A model generated the notes under the pieces. The model worked only from the letters and a program-made list of their open reading frames with translations. It searched no databases and was not told the DNA's origin. Made by a program: the position numbers and the translations under genes. A DNA stretch of 35,724 nucleotides, taken from Candidatus Levyibacteriota bacterium. Lineage in GTDB: Bacteria > Patescibacteriota > Microgenomatia > Levybacterales > UBA12049. Positions 9,139-17,212 of this stretch are shown here, piece by piece (the stretch's first letter is position 1; each line of letters starts with the position of its first letter). The stretch covers positions 1 to 35,724 of the forward strand of contig JAJDCH010000015.1 of assembly GCA_029260905.1 (NCBI GenBank). Direction: 5' to 3'.

Positions 9139-9783
9139 CTAATATCTTGGAATCGCCATATAGATAAGATTATTGCTATAAATCCCCTCCTTTTGGGTTC
9201 CTTGAATATTTAACTTATAAATAATCTTAGTTTGAAAAATATTTTGAAGGAGCTTGTTGTCTAAGAGATTGACTGGATTATCACCCTCTGAGATATCAGA
9301 AAATTGACGGAATGAATCATTTTCAAAATTTGGTAACCTATATCCAAATCCATAAGTTAAATTATTCTTCCAGATTGATGATCTAGCCTCATTACAAACC
9401 CCATCATCACAAGTGGTATCAGGTATTAGCTGATTTCCACTTTTTAATTTTTGTTCTTCATAAGCCTTGAGATAATAATTGTCCCCAATTGTTTTTAAGT
9501 TGGCCGTTCTTATTACAGGCGTGGTTGCAGTTAGTGGACCAAAATCAATAAGGATGGGGTCAATTGAAATATGGATAAAAGAGTTATTTGTTTCAGTTGT
9601 CATTATTTTTTGTGGAACAGAAGTAGGCGTTGGGGTGGGGGTTGAAAATGCCTGATTTGGTAGTTTACGAAAATCAGCGTCATTAATATTGTATGAATCA
9701 TTTGATGTTTCAAAAGCGTGTGCTGGCGTAATAGCAACAAGCAATAAGCAACAAGCAATAAGTATATAATTTGTAATTTTCAT
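9139..9783 (-). CDS. Secreted protein, candidate WxL-like/beta-sandwich surface protein
   Basis: 214 aa; signal peptide IACCLLLVAITPAHA; Thr/Pro-rich linker PTPTPTSVPQ; FIHISIDPILIDFGPLTATTPVIRTANLKTIGDNYYLKAYE. Adjacent to and co-directional with the 8157-9137 gene. Confidence 0.6.
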   Translation of the reverse strand: MKITNYILIACCLLLVAITPAHAFETSNDSYNINDADFRKLPNQAFSTPTPTPTSVPQKIMTTETNNSFIHISIDPILIDFGPLTATTPVIRTANLKTIGDNYYLKAYEEQKLKSGNQLIPDTTCDDGVCNEARSSIWKNNLTYGFGYRLPNFENDSFRQFSDISEGDNPVNLLDNKLLQNIFQTKIIYKLNIQGTQKEGIYSNNLIYMAIPRY

Positions 9784-9950
9784 CTGTGACTCTTTTATGG
9801 TAGTTGATTAGACGGACTTTGACAACAGATGTTTAACAAATAATTGATAACTTTTTAAATCCTAAATCAAACAAGCCTAATATAATATAGGATTTCTATA
9901 AAATAATTTTACTGTATATTATCTGATTTTTGGTTTTTATAAATAAAATT

Positions 9951-10005
9951 AGCCTCAAAAAAGTAGATCATAAAATATCAAAATCAACTTAATTTATTTG
10001 AGGCT
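9951..10005. repeat. Inverted pair AGCCTCAA ... TTGAGGCT
   Basis: AGCCTCAA at 9951-9958 and TTGAGGCT at 9998-10005, in the divergent intergenic region upstream of leuS. Confidence 0.7.
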
Positions 10006-10153
10006 GACAAGACCTATTTATACAGGATAAATAAATATTATAATATTTTGACAAATATGCAATCTTTTTTCATGCTTGTTTATATGGTATACTCATTAAA
10101 ATGATCATTCTTCTTTAAAAATTTGAAAGAACACTAAAAAAACAAGGCTAAAA

Positions 10154-12964
10154 ATGAAAAAAATAAAAAATAATACATATGACCATACGGCGATTGAGCT
10201 GAAATGGCAGTCTGTTTGGGGAAAAGAAAGAACTTATCAGCCAGACCTTAACTCTGCTAAAGAAAAATTTTATAATTTGATGATGTTTCCTTACCCATCA
10301 GCAGAAGGCCTTCATGTTGGCAGTATGTACACTTTTTCAGGTGTTGATGTTTATGGAAGGTTTAAGCGAATGCAGGGTTATGAAGTTTTTGAGCCAATTG
10401 GGCTTGATGGTTTTGGAATACACTCTGAGAATCACGCGATAAAGACAGGTACTCATCCGGTTGAGCACGCCAAAACAACAGAGGAAAATTTTTATAGACA
10501 ATTAAAAGAGATTGGAAATGGGTTTGCATGGGAGCAAAAGCTTGAGACGTATGACTCAGCGTATTATAAATGGACGCAGTGGATTTTTGTTCAGCTTTTT
10601 AAGATGGGGCTTGCATATCGCAAGAAAGCACCAGTTAATTTCTGCCCGTCTTGTAAAACAGTTCTCGCAGATGAACAGGTGATTGATGGAAAATGTGAGC
10701 GGTGCGGGTCAGTTGTTGAAAAACGTGATCTTGAACAATGGTTTTTCAAAATAACTCAATATGCAGACAGGCTTCTTGACAATATAAAGGATCTTGACTG
10801 GACTGAGAAAATAAAAATTGCACAAAGAGAATGGATCGGCAGATCTGAAGGCGCGAAAATAAGATTTAAGATTGAGGATTTAAGATTTAAGAATAAAGAC
10901 GTTATAGACATAGAAGTTTTTACCACAGCAATTGATACCATTTATGGGGTCACATTTATGGTGCTTGCCCCAGAGCATCCATTAATTAAATCTTTGATAA
11001 AAGGCGATTTGGGGATAGGCACAGAAACAATTGAGAAAGTTAAAGATTATGTTGAAAAAGCAGGAAAGAAGTCCGAGCAAGATAGAATGGCTGATGTAAG
11101 GGAGAAGACGGGTGTGTCTACAGATCTTTTTGTCATAAATCCATTTAATAACGAGAAAGTGCCTGTTTGGGTGGCTGATTATGTGCTTTCCGGTTATGGA
11201 ACTGGTGCTGTAATGGCAGTTCCCGGACATGACGCGCGTGATCATGAGCTTGCTTTGAGGTTTGGGTTGCCGATTAAGGTTGTTGTGCGACCAATTAAAG
11301 ATGTAAAAGATGCAAAAGTTGGAAAAGATGGATTTTGGGATTATCCTGAGATCAAAACTAAATTTAAGGAAAAATCAGTTCTTTTTGATTCAGGTGAATT
11401 TGACGGACTGACAAGCATAAAAGCAAAACAGAAGATGTTTGATTATATTGAAAAAGAAGGTTTTGGAGAAAGAACCAAGACTTATCATCTCCGGGATTGG
11501 TTGATTTCAAGGCAGAGATACTGGGGGCCGCCCATCCCGATGTTGTTTTGCCCAAGCTGCAAGGAAAGGGGAGAGAGCTGGTTTACAATGGAAGAAGGAA
11601 AGGGGTGGCAAGAATCAAGAATTAAGAATCAAGAATCAAGGAAAGAAAAAATTGGATCCGCCAACTGGGCGGAGGAAATTGGAAATTCGAGCGAAGCGAT
11701 GGCTGGTTGGTATCCGGAGGAAAATTTGCCGGTTGAGTTGCCTTACATTAAAGATTTCAAGCCGCTTGGCATCCATTCGGCAGGTTCAGGACAAGAAGCC
11801 AAAGGTCCTCTTGCCAATCATCCTGAGTTCTATGAAGCCAAGTGTCCTGAGTGCGGTGGTAAAGCGAGACGAGAAACAGATGTCTCTGATACATTTCTTG
11901 ATTCTTCTTGGTACTTTTTAAGATATTTGGCAGCCGACTGGGATGATATGCCTTTTCCATCAGTTGAATTTGCAAAAAGCAAAAAGCAAAAAGCAAAAAG
12001 TAAAGAAGAAATTGAAAATTGGAATTTGAAAATTGAAAATTCTACGCATCGCGCAGCGTGGCTTCCAGTCACTATGTATATTGGTGGCGCTGAGCACGCT
12101 GTGCTTCATCTTCTTTATGCGCGGTTTATATCAATGGCAGTTCATGATTTGGGTTTGACTGACTTTGAAGAACCATTCAAAAAGTTCTATGCACACGGTC
12201 TTGTTATAAAAGATGGTGTGAAAATGAGTAAAAGCAAAGGAAATGTAGTTAATCCTGATATTTATATTAAAAAGTACGGTGCTGATACTCTTCGAGTTTA
12301 TTTGAGATTCTTGGGACCTTTTGATCAGACAGGGGATTTTCGGGATTCAGGCGTTGAGGGAATGCACCGCTTTTTGAAACGTGTCTGGAAATTGTTTCAA
12401 AAAGACGGAATCTCAAATCTCAAATCTCAAATTTCAAATGAACGACTGCATGAGATGCATGAAACGATTAAGGGCGTGACTGGGGATATGGAAGATTTGC
12501 GTTTTAATACAGCAATTGCAAAACTAATGACCTGGTACAATTTTCTTGCCAAACAGGACCAGGTTAGTTTTGAAGAAGCTGAGGCATATTTGAAATTGTT
12601 AGCTCCATTTGCACCACACATGGCAGAGGAGATTTGGCAATTTCTTCAAAGATCAATGATCAATGATTTAGGATTAAAGAATAATGAAAAAGATCAGAAA
12701 TCTTATCTTTTAAATCTTAAATCTATCCATACTAGTTCATGGCCTGAGTTTAATGAAAAATATTTAGTTTCAGAATCAGTGACTATTGCTGTTCAGGTCA
12801 ATGGAAAATTGCGCGCGACACTTGAAGTTTTAACTGATGATGCCAAAGATCAGAAAAAGATTGAAGAAATGGCAAAAAAAGACAAAAATGTGGCTAAATT
12901 TATTGAAAATGGAATAAAAAAATCCATTTACATTCCCAACAAAATCCTCAATTTTGTGGTTTGA
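10154..12964 (+). CDS. leuS: Leucyl-tRNA synthetase
   Basis: 936 aa; MMFPYPSAEGLHVGSMYTFSGVDVYGRFKRMQGYEVFEPIGLDGFGIHSENHA, editing domain GTGAVMAVPGHDARDHELA, KMSKSKGNVVNPD. Confidence 0.97.
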   Translation: MKKIKNNTYDHTAIELKWQSVWGKERTYQPDLNSAKEKFYNLMMFPYPSAEGLHVGSMYTFSGVDVYGRFKRMQGYEVFEPIGLDGFGIHSENHAIKTGTHPVEHAKTTEENFYRQLKEIGNGFAWEQKLETYDSAYYKWTQWIFVQLFKMGLAYRKKAPVNFCPSCKTVLADEQVIDGKCERCGSVVEKRDLEQWFFKITQYADRLLDNIKDLDWTEKIKIAQREWIGRSEGAKIRFKIEDLRFKNKDVIDIEVFTTAIDTIYGVTFMVLAPEHPLIKSLIKGDLGIGTETIEKVKDYVEKAGKKSEQDRMADVREKTGVSTDLFVINPFNNEKVPVWVADYVLSGYGTGAVMAVPGHDARDHELALRFGLPIKVVVRPIKDVKDAKVGKDGFWDYPEIKTKFKEKSVLFDSGEFDGLTSIKAKQKMFDYIEKEGFGERTKTYHLRDWLISRQRYWGPPIPMLFCPSCKERGESWFTMEEGKGWQESRIKNQESRKEKIGSANWAEEIGNSSEAMAGWYPEENLPVELPYIKDFKPLGIHSAGSGQEAKGPLANHPEFYEAKCPECGGKARRETDVSDTFLDSSWYFLRYLAADWDDMPFPSVEFAKSKKQKAKSKEEIENWNLKIENSTHRAAWLPVTMYIGGAEHAVLHLLYARFISMAVHDLGLTDFEEPFKKFYAHGLVIKDGVKMSKSKGNVVNPDIYIKKYGADTLRVYLRFLGPFDQTGDFRDSGVEGMHRFLKRVWKLFQKDGISNLKSQISNERLHEMHETIKGVTGDMEDLRFNTAIAKLMTWYNFLAKQDQVSFEEAEAYLKLLAPFAPHMAEEIWQFLQRSMINDLGLKNNEKDQKSYLLNLKSIHTSSWPEFNEKYLVSESVTIAVQVNGKLRATLEVLTDDAKDQKKIEEMAKKDKNVAKFIENGIKKSIYIPNKILNFVV
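11610..11643 (+). repeat. Heptanucleotide tract (AAGAATC/T)n inside leuS
   Basis: AAGAATC AAGAATT AAGAATC AAGAATC AAGG read directly; encodes WQESRIKNQESRK. Confidence 0.85.
11974..12041 (+). repeat. Two consecutive heptanucleotide tracts, (AAAAAGC)n then (GAAAATT)n, inside leuS
   Basis: AAAAAGC x3 + AAAAAGT, then GAAAATT GGAATTT GAAAATT GAAAATT; encodes AKSKKQKAKSKEEIENWNLKIENS. Confidence 0.85.
12410..12439 (+). repeat. Heptanucleotide tract (TCTCAAA)n inside leuS
   Basis: TCTCAAA TCTCAAA TCTCAAA TTTCAAA TG read directly; encodes SNLKSQISN. Confidence 0.85.
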
Positions 12965-13133
12965 TAGATTTTATTTATCGAAAAAAAGTTTTTTAAGTTT
13001 AATTTTGACATTTAATTTATGCGATCGCTTCAAAAAAATGTGTAATTCACTATAGAAAGTTTTTAAAATTTTTATAAAAAGACTATAAAACATACTCTTT
13101 ACAATCCTTTTAAAAACTTCTAAGCTGAGACTA

Positions 13134-13745
13134 ATGGCTTTCGAAGATAAATTAGATTTTATAAAGCAGTATGCATTGCCACTTGGTCTTGGTTTGGCGG
13201 GATTAATTTTTGTCGGCTATGGAATTTTCTCAACAATTGGTACAGATCAGAAGAATGACGATATATTGTTTGAGTCTGCTGATAAGACTGAAACTGAGGA
13301 AGAAAGGAAGATTACAGTTGATGTGGCTGGAGCCGTGGAAAAGCCTGGAGTTTATACGCTTTCTGATGGTGCAAGGATTCAGGATGCACTTATCAAAGCA
13401 GGTGGGATGAGTGTTGATGCAGATCGTGTAAAAATAGCCAAAAATCTCAATTTAGCCTCAAAGTTAACAGATTCAGCAAAGATTTATATTCCATTTACGG
13501 GTGAAGCCGAAGGAAGTTCAGATCTAGTTCTGGGCGCAGATGATGTAAGCGGTGAAGTGGGAGATCTGATAAATGTAAATACTGCAACTGTTGCACAACT
13601 TGATACGTTACCAAATGTGGGTCCAATTACTGCAGGTAAGATAATTGCAAATAGACCATATGAAAAAATAGAAGATTTGGTGAGTAAAAAAGCGGTAGGG
13701 CAAGCAACTTTTGAAAAGATTAAAGACAAGATAAGCACATATTAA
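13134..13745 (+). CDS. comEA: ComEA-like competence protein (SLBB + helix-hairpin-helix)
   Basis: 203 aa; N-terminal TM; VDVAGAVEKPGVYTLSDGARIQDALIKAGG (SLBB); LINVNTATVAQLDTLPNVGPITAGKIIANRPYEKIEDLV (HhH). Confidence 0.92.
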   Translation: MAFEDKLDFIKQYALPLGLGLAGLIFVGYGIFSTIGTDQKNDDILFESADKTETEEERKITVDVAGAVEKPGVYTLSDGARIQDALIKAGGMSVDADRVKIAKNLNLASKLTDSAKIYIPFTGEAEGSSDLVLGADDVSGEVGDLINVNTATVAQLDTLPNVGPITAGKIIANRPYEKIEDLVSKKAVGQATFEKIKDKISTY

Positions 13746-13873
13746 ATTTTTAATTGATCTATTTAACCTAATTTCTAAAGAAATACGAATTAATCATATT
13801 AATATTTAGATAATTATGGCTTGGTTATTGATTAGATCAATTAGAAATTAGACTAATTAGAAATTTCAAACAA

Positions 13874-15109
13874 ATGTCCAAAGCCACAGTTATTTTTTTA
13901 GTTATTATTCTTAGTTCTGTTTTAGCTTTTCGCTTCAATCATTTTTATTCAAACCAGAATCACTATAAAGATAAAGAAATCGTTGAATTTGAAACAAGAG
14001 TTCATGAAGAACCACAATTTCTACAGGGTACTCAAAAATTTAGGGTTTTTGCGCCAAACAGCACGAGAATAAACATAAAAATGATTATGTCTCCTGTACT
14101 TGAGTATGGTGATCGGATAAAAGTAAAGGGTATTATAGTAAAGAAAGATTATGATGGGTATCAGTACTTCGCGATCAACTATCCCGATGTCCAAATAGTA
14201 TATAGTGAACAAAATTTTATAACAACATCTGCAACTTTTATTAGAAGGAAAGCCAAAAGTCTTTATGAAAGCTCTCTTTCTCCAACAGCAGCTGGCCTTT
14301 TAACTGGGATAATTTTTGGTGGCAATCAGGGTTTAGATGATGATTTTCTTGATCATCTCCGCTCAACAGGAGTCGTGCATGTGATCGCTGCAAGTGGTAT
14401 GAATGTTACATTTGTGGCTGGAGGATTGATATTTGTTCTTTCAAAATTTTTTCGGCGACAAACAGCTATAATTGCTGCAATTTTGGGAATGCTTTTCTAT
14501 ACCTATATTTCAGGTTTTGATGCATCTATTGTAAGAGCTGCGATAATGGCTGTTATTGCATTTTCTGCAAGTCTTTTTGGCAGACAGAATTTTTCATTAC
14601 TTTCTCTTTTTTTAACAGGATTTTTGATGCTTTTTGTCAAGCCAAGCAATATTTTTGACATAGGATTTCAGTTGTCTTTTCTTTCAACTCTTGGAATTCT
14701 TATAATTAAACCATTTTTTTCATCTGTTAATAATTTATTTCTATCGGATGATGTGGGGACAACAATTTCTGCGCAAATTGCAACCTTTCCAATTATTTTT
14801 GGGGTTTTTGGACAGTATGGTATTCTTTCAATTGTAGTTAATGGTTTGCTTCTCTGGACTGTGCCGATCTTGATGGTAATTGGATCAGTTGGACTTATTC
14901 TAGGTATGATTTTTGAGCCATTTGGTAGATTGATTCTTTATTTTTCAATACCGATTCTTTTTATTTTTGAGCAAATTGTTAATCTATTTGGTGGTTTTGG
15001 CCTTGTTTGGACAATCCAAAATTTATCCCCACCAGTTTGGATAGGCTATTATTTGATTTTGGCAGGATTTATTGCGTTTTTAAACAAGCGCAGGAAACAA
15101 GAATTATGA
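13874..15109 (+). CDS. comEC: ComEC/Rec2 N-terminal membrane channel domain
   Basis: 411 aa, polytopic; GLLTGIIFGGNQGLDDDFLDHLRSTGVVHVIAASGMNVTFVAGG, FDASIVRAAIMAVIAFSASLFGRQ. Confidence 0.9.
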   Translation: MSKATVIFLVIILSSVLAFRFNHFYSNQNHYKDKEIVEFETRVHEEPQFLQGTQKFRVFAPNSTRINIKMIMSPVLEYGDRIKVKGIIVKKDYDGYQYFAINYPDVQIVYSEQNFITTSATFIRRKAKSLYESSLSPTAAGLLTGIIFGGNQGLDDDFLDHLRSTGVVHVIAASGMNVTFVAGGLIFVLSKFFRRQTAIIAAILGMLFYTYISGFDASIVRAAIMAVIAFSASLFGRQNFSLLSLFLTGFLMLFVKPSNIFDIGFQLSFLSTLGILIIKPFFSSVNNLFLSDDVGTTISAQIATFPIIFGVFGQYGILSIVVNGLLLWTVPILMVIGSVGLILGMIFEPFGRLILYFSIPILFIFEQIVNLFGGFGLVWTIQNLSPPVWIGYYLILAGFIAFLNKRRKQEL

Positions 15110-15130
15110 TTTAGATCTTAATAAAGACAT

Positions 15131-15994
15131 ATGAAGAAATATTCTATCTATATTCTCGTCCTTTTGATTGTTCTGTCAGTGTTATTTATTTATCAGGAAA
15201 TAAAATTTAATGATGGGAAGTTGCATATTGTTTTTTGTGATGTGGGACAAGGAGATGGAATTCTTATCACAACCCCTAGTAAGAAACAGATCTTGATTGA
15301 TGGCGGACCTGATAAAAGTATTAGTGATTGTTTATCAAGAAATATGCCTTTTTGGGATAATAAGATTGATCTCGCTATTCTTACGCATCCACACCAAGAT
15401 CATTTTTCAGGTCTTTATTTTGCGCTGGAGCGTTATGAATTTAAAGGTTTTGTAACAGAAAATGTTGCTAATACATCTGAAAGCTATAGAGATCTGATTG
15501 CAAGAATAGATGAGCAGAAAATCCCTAGAAAATTTGTTGCTAGGGGTGACAAGTTCAAGATGTCAGACGGTGTGATAATTGATATCAAGGGACCGGATGC
15601 AAGCTTTTTAAAGCTAAATTGCATAGATGGCATGATATCAGATTGTACAAATCAGGTAACGCTTATCACATCTCTGAAGTATAAAAATTTTGATGTTTTA
15701 TTTACTGGGGATAATGAAACAGAGGGACTTCTTGATGTTCTAAGCGAGTTTGAGAAAGATATTGAGGTGATGCAGGTTCCACATCATGGCTCAGCATCGG
15801 GTTTGGACTCCAAGATTTTGGACGGGATTGATCCCGAGCTAGCAATTATTTCAGTAGGCGCGAAAAACCGTTTTGGCCATCCCAAAGAATTCATTCTTGA
15901 ACTTTTGGAGGAAAAACGAATTAGGGTTTTGCGAACAGATGAGCATGGCGACATTCAGATCGTGAGTGATGGGGAGGGGTGGAGGGTTGAGTGA
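15131..15994 (+). CDS. ComEC-type metallo-beta-lactamase-fold hydrolase (separate polypeptide)
   Basis: 287 aa; N-terminal TM; HIVFCDVGQGDGILITTPSKKQILIDGGPD...LAILTHPHQDHFSG...VLFTGDNE...MQVPHHGS. Confidence 0.92.
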   Translation: MKKYSIYILVLLIVLSVLFIYQEIKFNDGKLHIVFCDVGQGDGILITTPSKKQILIDGGPDKSISDCLSRNMPFWDNKIDLAILTHPHQDHFSGLYFALERYEFKGFVTENVANTSESYRDLIARIDEQKIPRKFVARGDKFKMSDGVIIDIKGPDASFLKLNCIDGMISDCTNQVTLITSLKYKNFDVLFTGDNETEGLLDVLSEFEKDIEVMQVPHHGSASGLDSKILDGIDPELAIISVGAKNRFGHPKEFILELLEEKRIRVLRTDEHGDIQIVSDGEGWRVE

Positions 15995-15997
15995 TGA

Positions 15998-16150
15998 TTA
16001 CCAATCAGTCTCTTTCCGCTCTCTGATGATTATTGATTTTTTACCTTTATCAAGCTCCACCCATACTTGGGTGGCACCATCTATAAGTCTCTTCAGAGCG
16101 GAAGTAGCATGAAGCAATAAATGAAAAGAAGACCGAAGCTTACTTGACAA
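15998..16150 (-). CDS. Possible small ORF (about 50 aa, TTG start)
   Basis: Minus-strand open frame ...ATSALKRLIDGATQVWVELDKGKKSIIIRERKETDW* found by hand; non-ATG start, no homology visible. Confidence 0.25.
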   Translation of the reverse strand: MSSKLRSSFHLLLHATSALKRLIDGATQVWVELDKGKKSIIIRERKETDW

Positions 16151-16172
16151 AGCTTGTTGTGGGGTTTAACTT
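16144..16172 (+). promoter_or_regulatory. Promoter TTGACA-17-TAACTT
   Basis: -35 at 16144-16149, 17-nt spacer, -10 at 16167-16172. The GTG start at 16182 is 9 nt downstream of the -10. Confidence 0.5.
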
Positions 16173-16181
16173 GGAATAAGA

Positions 16182-16757
16182 GTGGCATTACCAGAAGTTA
16201 GAATTGGGGAGCAGGGTTTGAGAACTGGGAAAGGGGCTGATGGCTCCCTGCTCGGTAAATCTCCCCCGCAGCTTCGTTTAGTACAACCTTCTAAAGTTCT
16301 TGAGTACCATCCAAAAGATCATTTATACACAGATCCGATAATCAGGGAATTGAGGCTAGCTGGTGCTGTTTTATTGGGAGGAAGGGCATTTGATGTTCCA
16401 GAAGCAGGCGTGACCCAGATTCAGATTTTTGCAAGGCCCGCCGGTTTGAGAATTGAATCTCAAGAAGGCAGGGTTCACGAAAATGGCAAAACCGGAAGTG
16501 AAATTGTTTTTGAATATACAAAGAAAACAAATCCTGGCTGTCCTGATTTAAGGAAGGATCCATACGCAATGATGGTTGTTTCAGGAGCTGAGAAAATAGT
16601 CAGATGGGTTGATTATTCTCTGAAGAAGCAGCATGAGGGAGGAGATAGGAGAGTTATATTTGTCGCAGCAGCAGGTGGTAACGACCCGTACAGAATAGAA
16701 TCCTACCCAATACCAACTAGGAATGATTTACTATCAGTCCCAATACCTGAGCTTTGA
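16182..16757 (+). CDS. Hypothetical protein
   Basis: 191-aa ORF with GTG start and upstream promoter-like element; no family recognised. Confidence 0.65.
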   Translation: MALPEVRIGEQGLRTGKGADGSLLGKSPPQLRLVQPSKVLEYHPKDHLYTDPIIRELRLAGAVLLGGRAFDVPEAGVTQIQIFARPAGLRIESQEGRVHENGKTGSEIVFEYTKKTNPGCPDLRKDPYAMMVVSGAEKIVRWVDYSLKKQHEGGDRRVIFVAAAGGNDPYRIESYPIPTRNDLLSVPIPEL

Positions 16758-16816
16758 TTGTAAAAGAATAACTTGCCTTCATTGACACCTAGCCTCAGAC
16801 GTGATACTTTGAACTC

Positions 16817-17212
16817 ATGGATTCCAAAAAGAAAGTTCTTCTAGTTGAGGATGATTTACTGCTTCGGGAGATATATGTTGAGGCGCTAAAAGAAATTGAA
16901 GATACTGAGGTTGAGACAGCAGTTGACGGAGAAGAGGCGTTGTCAAAAATTCAGACTGGCGGTTGGGATCTTATCCTTCTTGATGTTTTTATTCCAAAGT
17001 TAAATGGATTTGAGGTGCTTGATAAATTAAAAGAAAGCAGTCAGGGTGAGAAACTGCCACTTGTTTTCCTAACAAATGCATCAGATGAAGAAGGAGATGT
17101 GAGGCATGTTAAAGACCTTGGATACAATATTATTGTAAAAAGTGAGATTACGCCTGGGGACCTGGTTGATGAGGTAAAGAGGTATTTGGTAATTTTTGGG
17201 CAATCTGTTTAG
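16817..17212 (+). CDS. Response regulator receiver (REC-only) protein
   Basis: KKVLLVEDDLLLREIYVEAL...WDLILLDVFIPKLNGFEVLDKLK...LPLVFLTNASDE: REC acidic pocket, phospho-Asp and Thr. Confidence 0.93.
   Translation: MDSKKKVLLVEDDLLLREIYVEALKEIEDTEVETAVDGEEALSKIQTGGWDLILLDVFIPKLNGFEVLDKLKESSQGEKLPLVFLTNASDEEGDVRHVKDLGYNIIVKSEITPGDLVDEVKRYLVIFGQSV

Noticed and set aside
11654-11676. Rho-independent terminator inside leuS (CCGCC-AACT-GGGCGG)
   Set aside because: No following T-run and it lies inside the coding sequence; better explained as a repeat-type insertion.
10756-12621. Multiple minus-strand and alternate-frame ORFs inside leuS
   Set aside because: Shadow ORFs in a well-supported essential gene.
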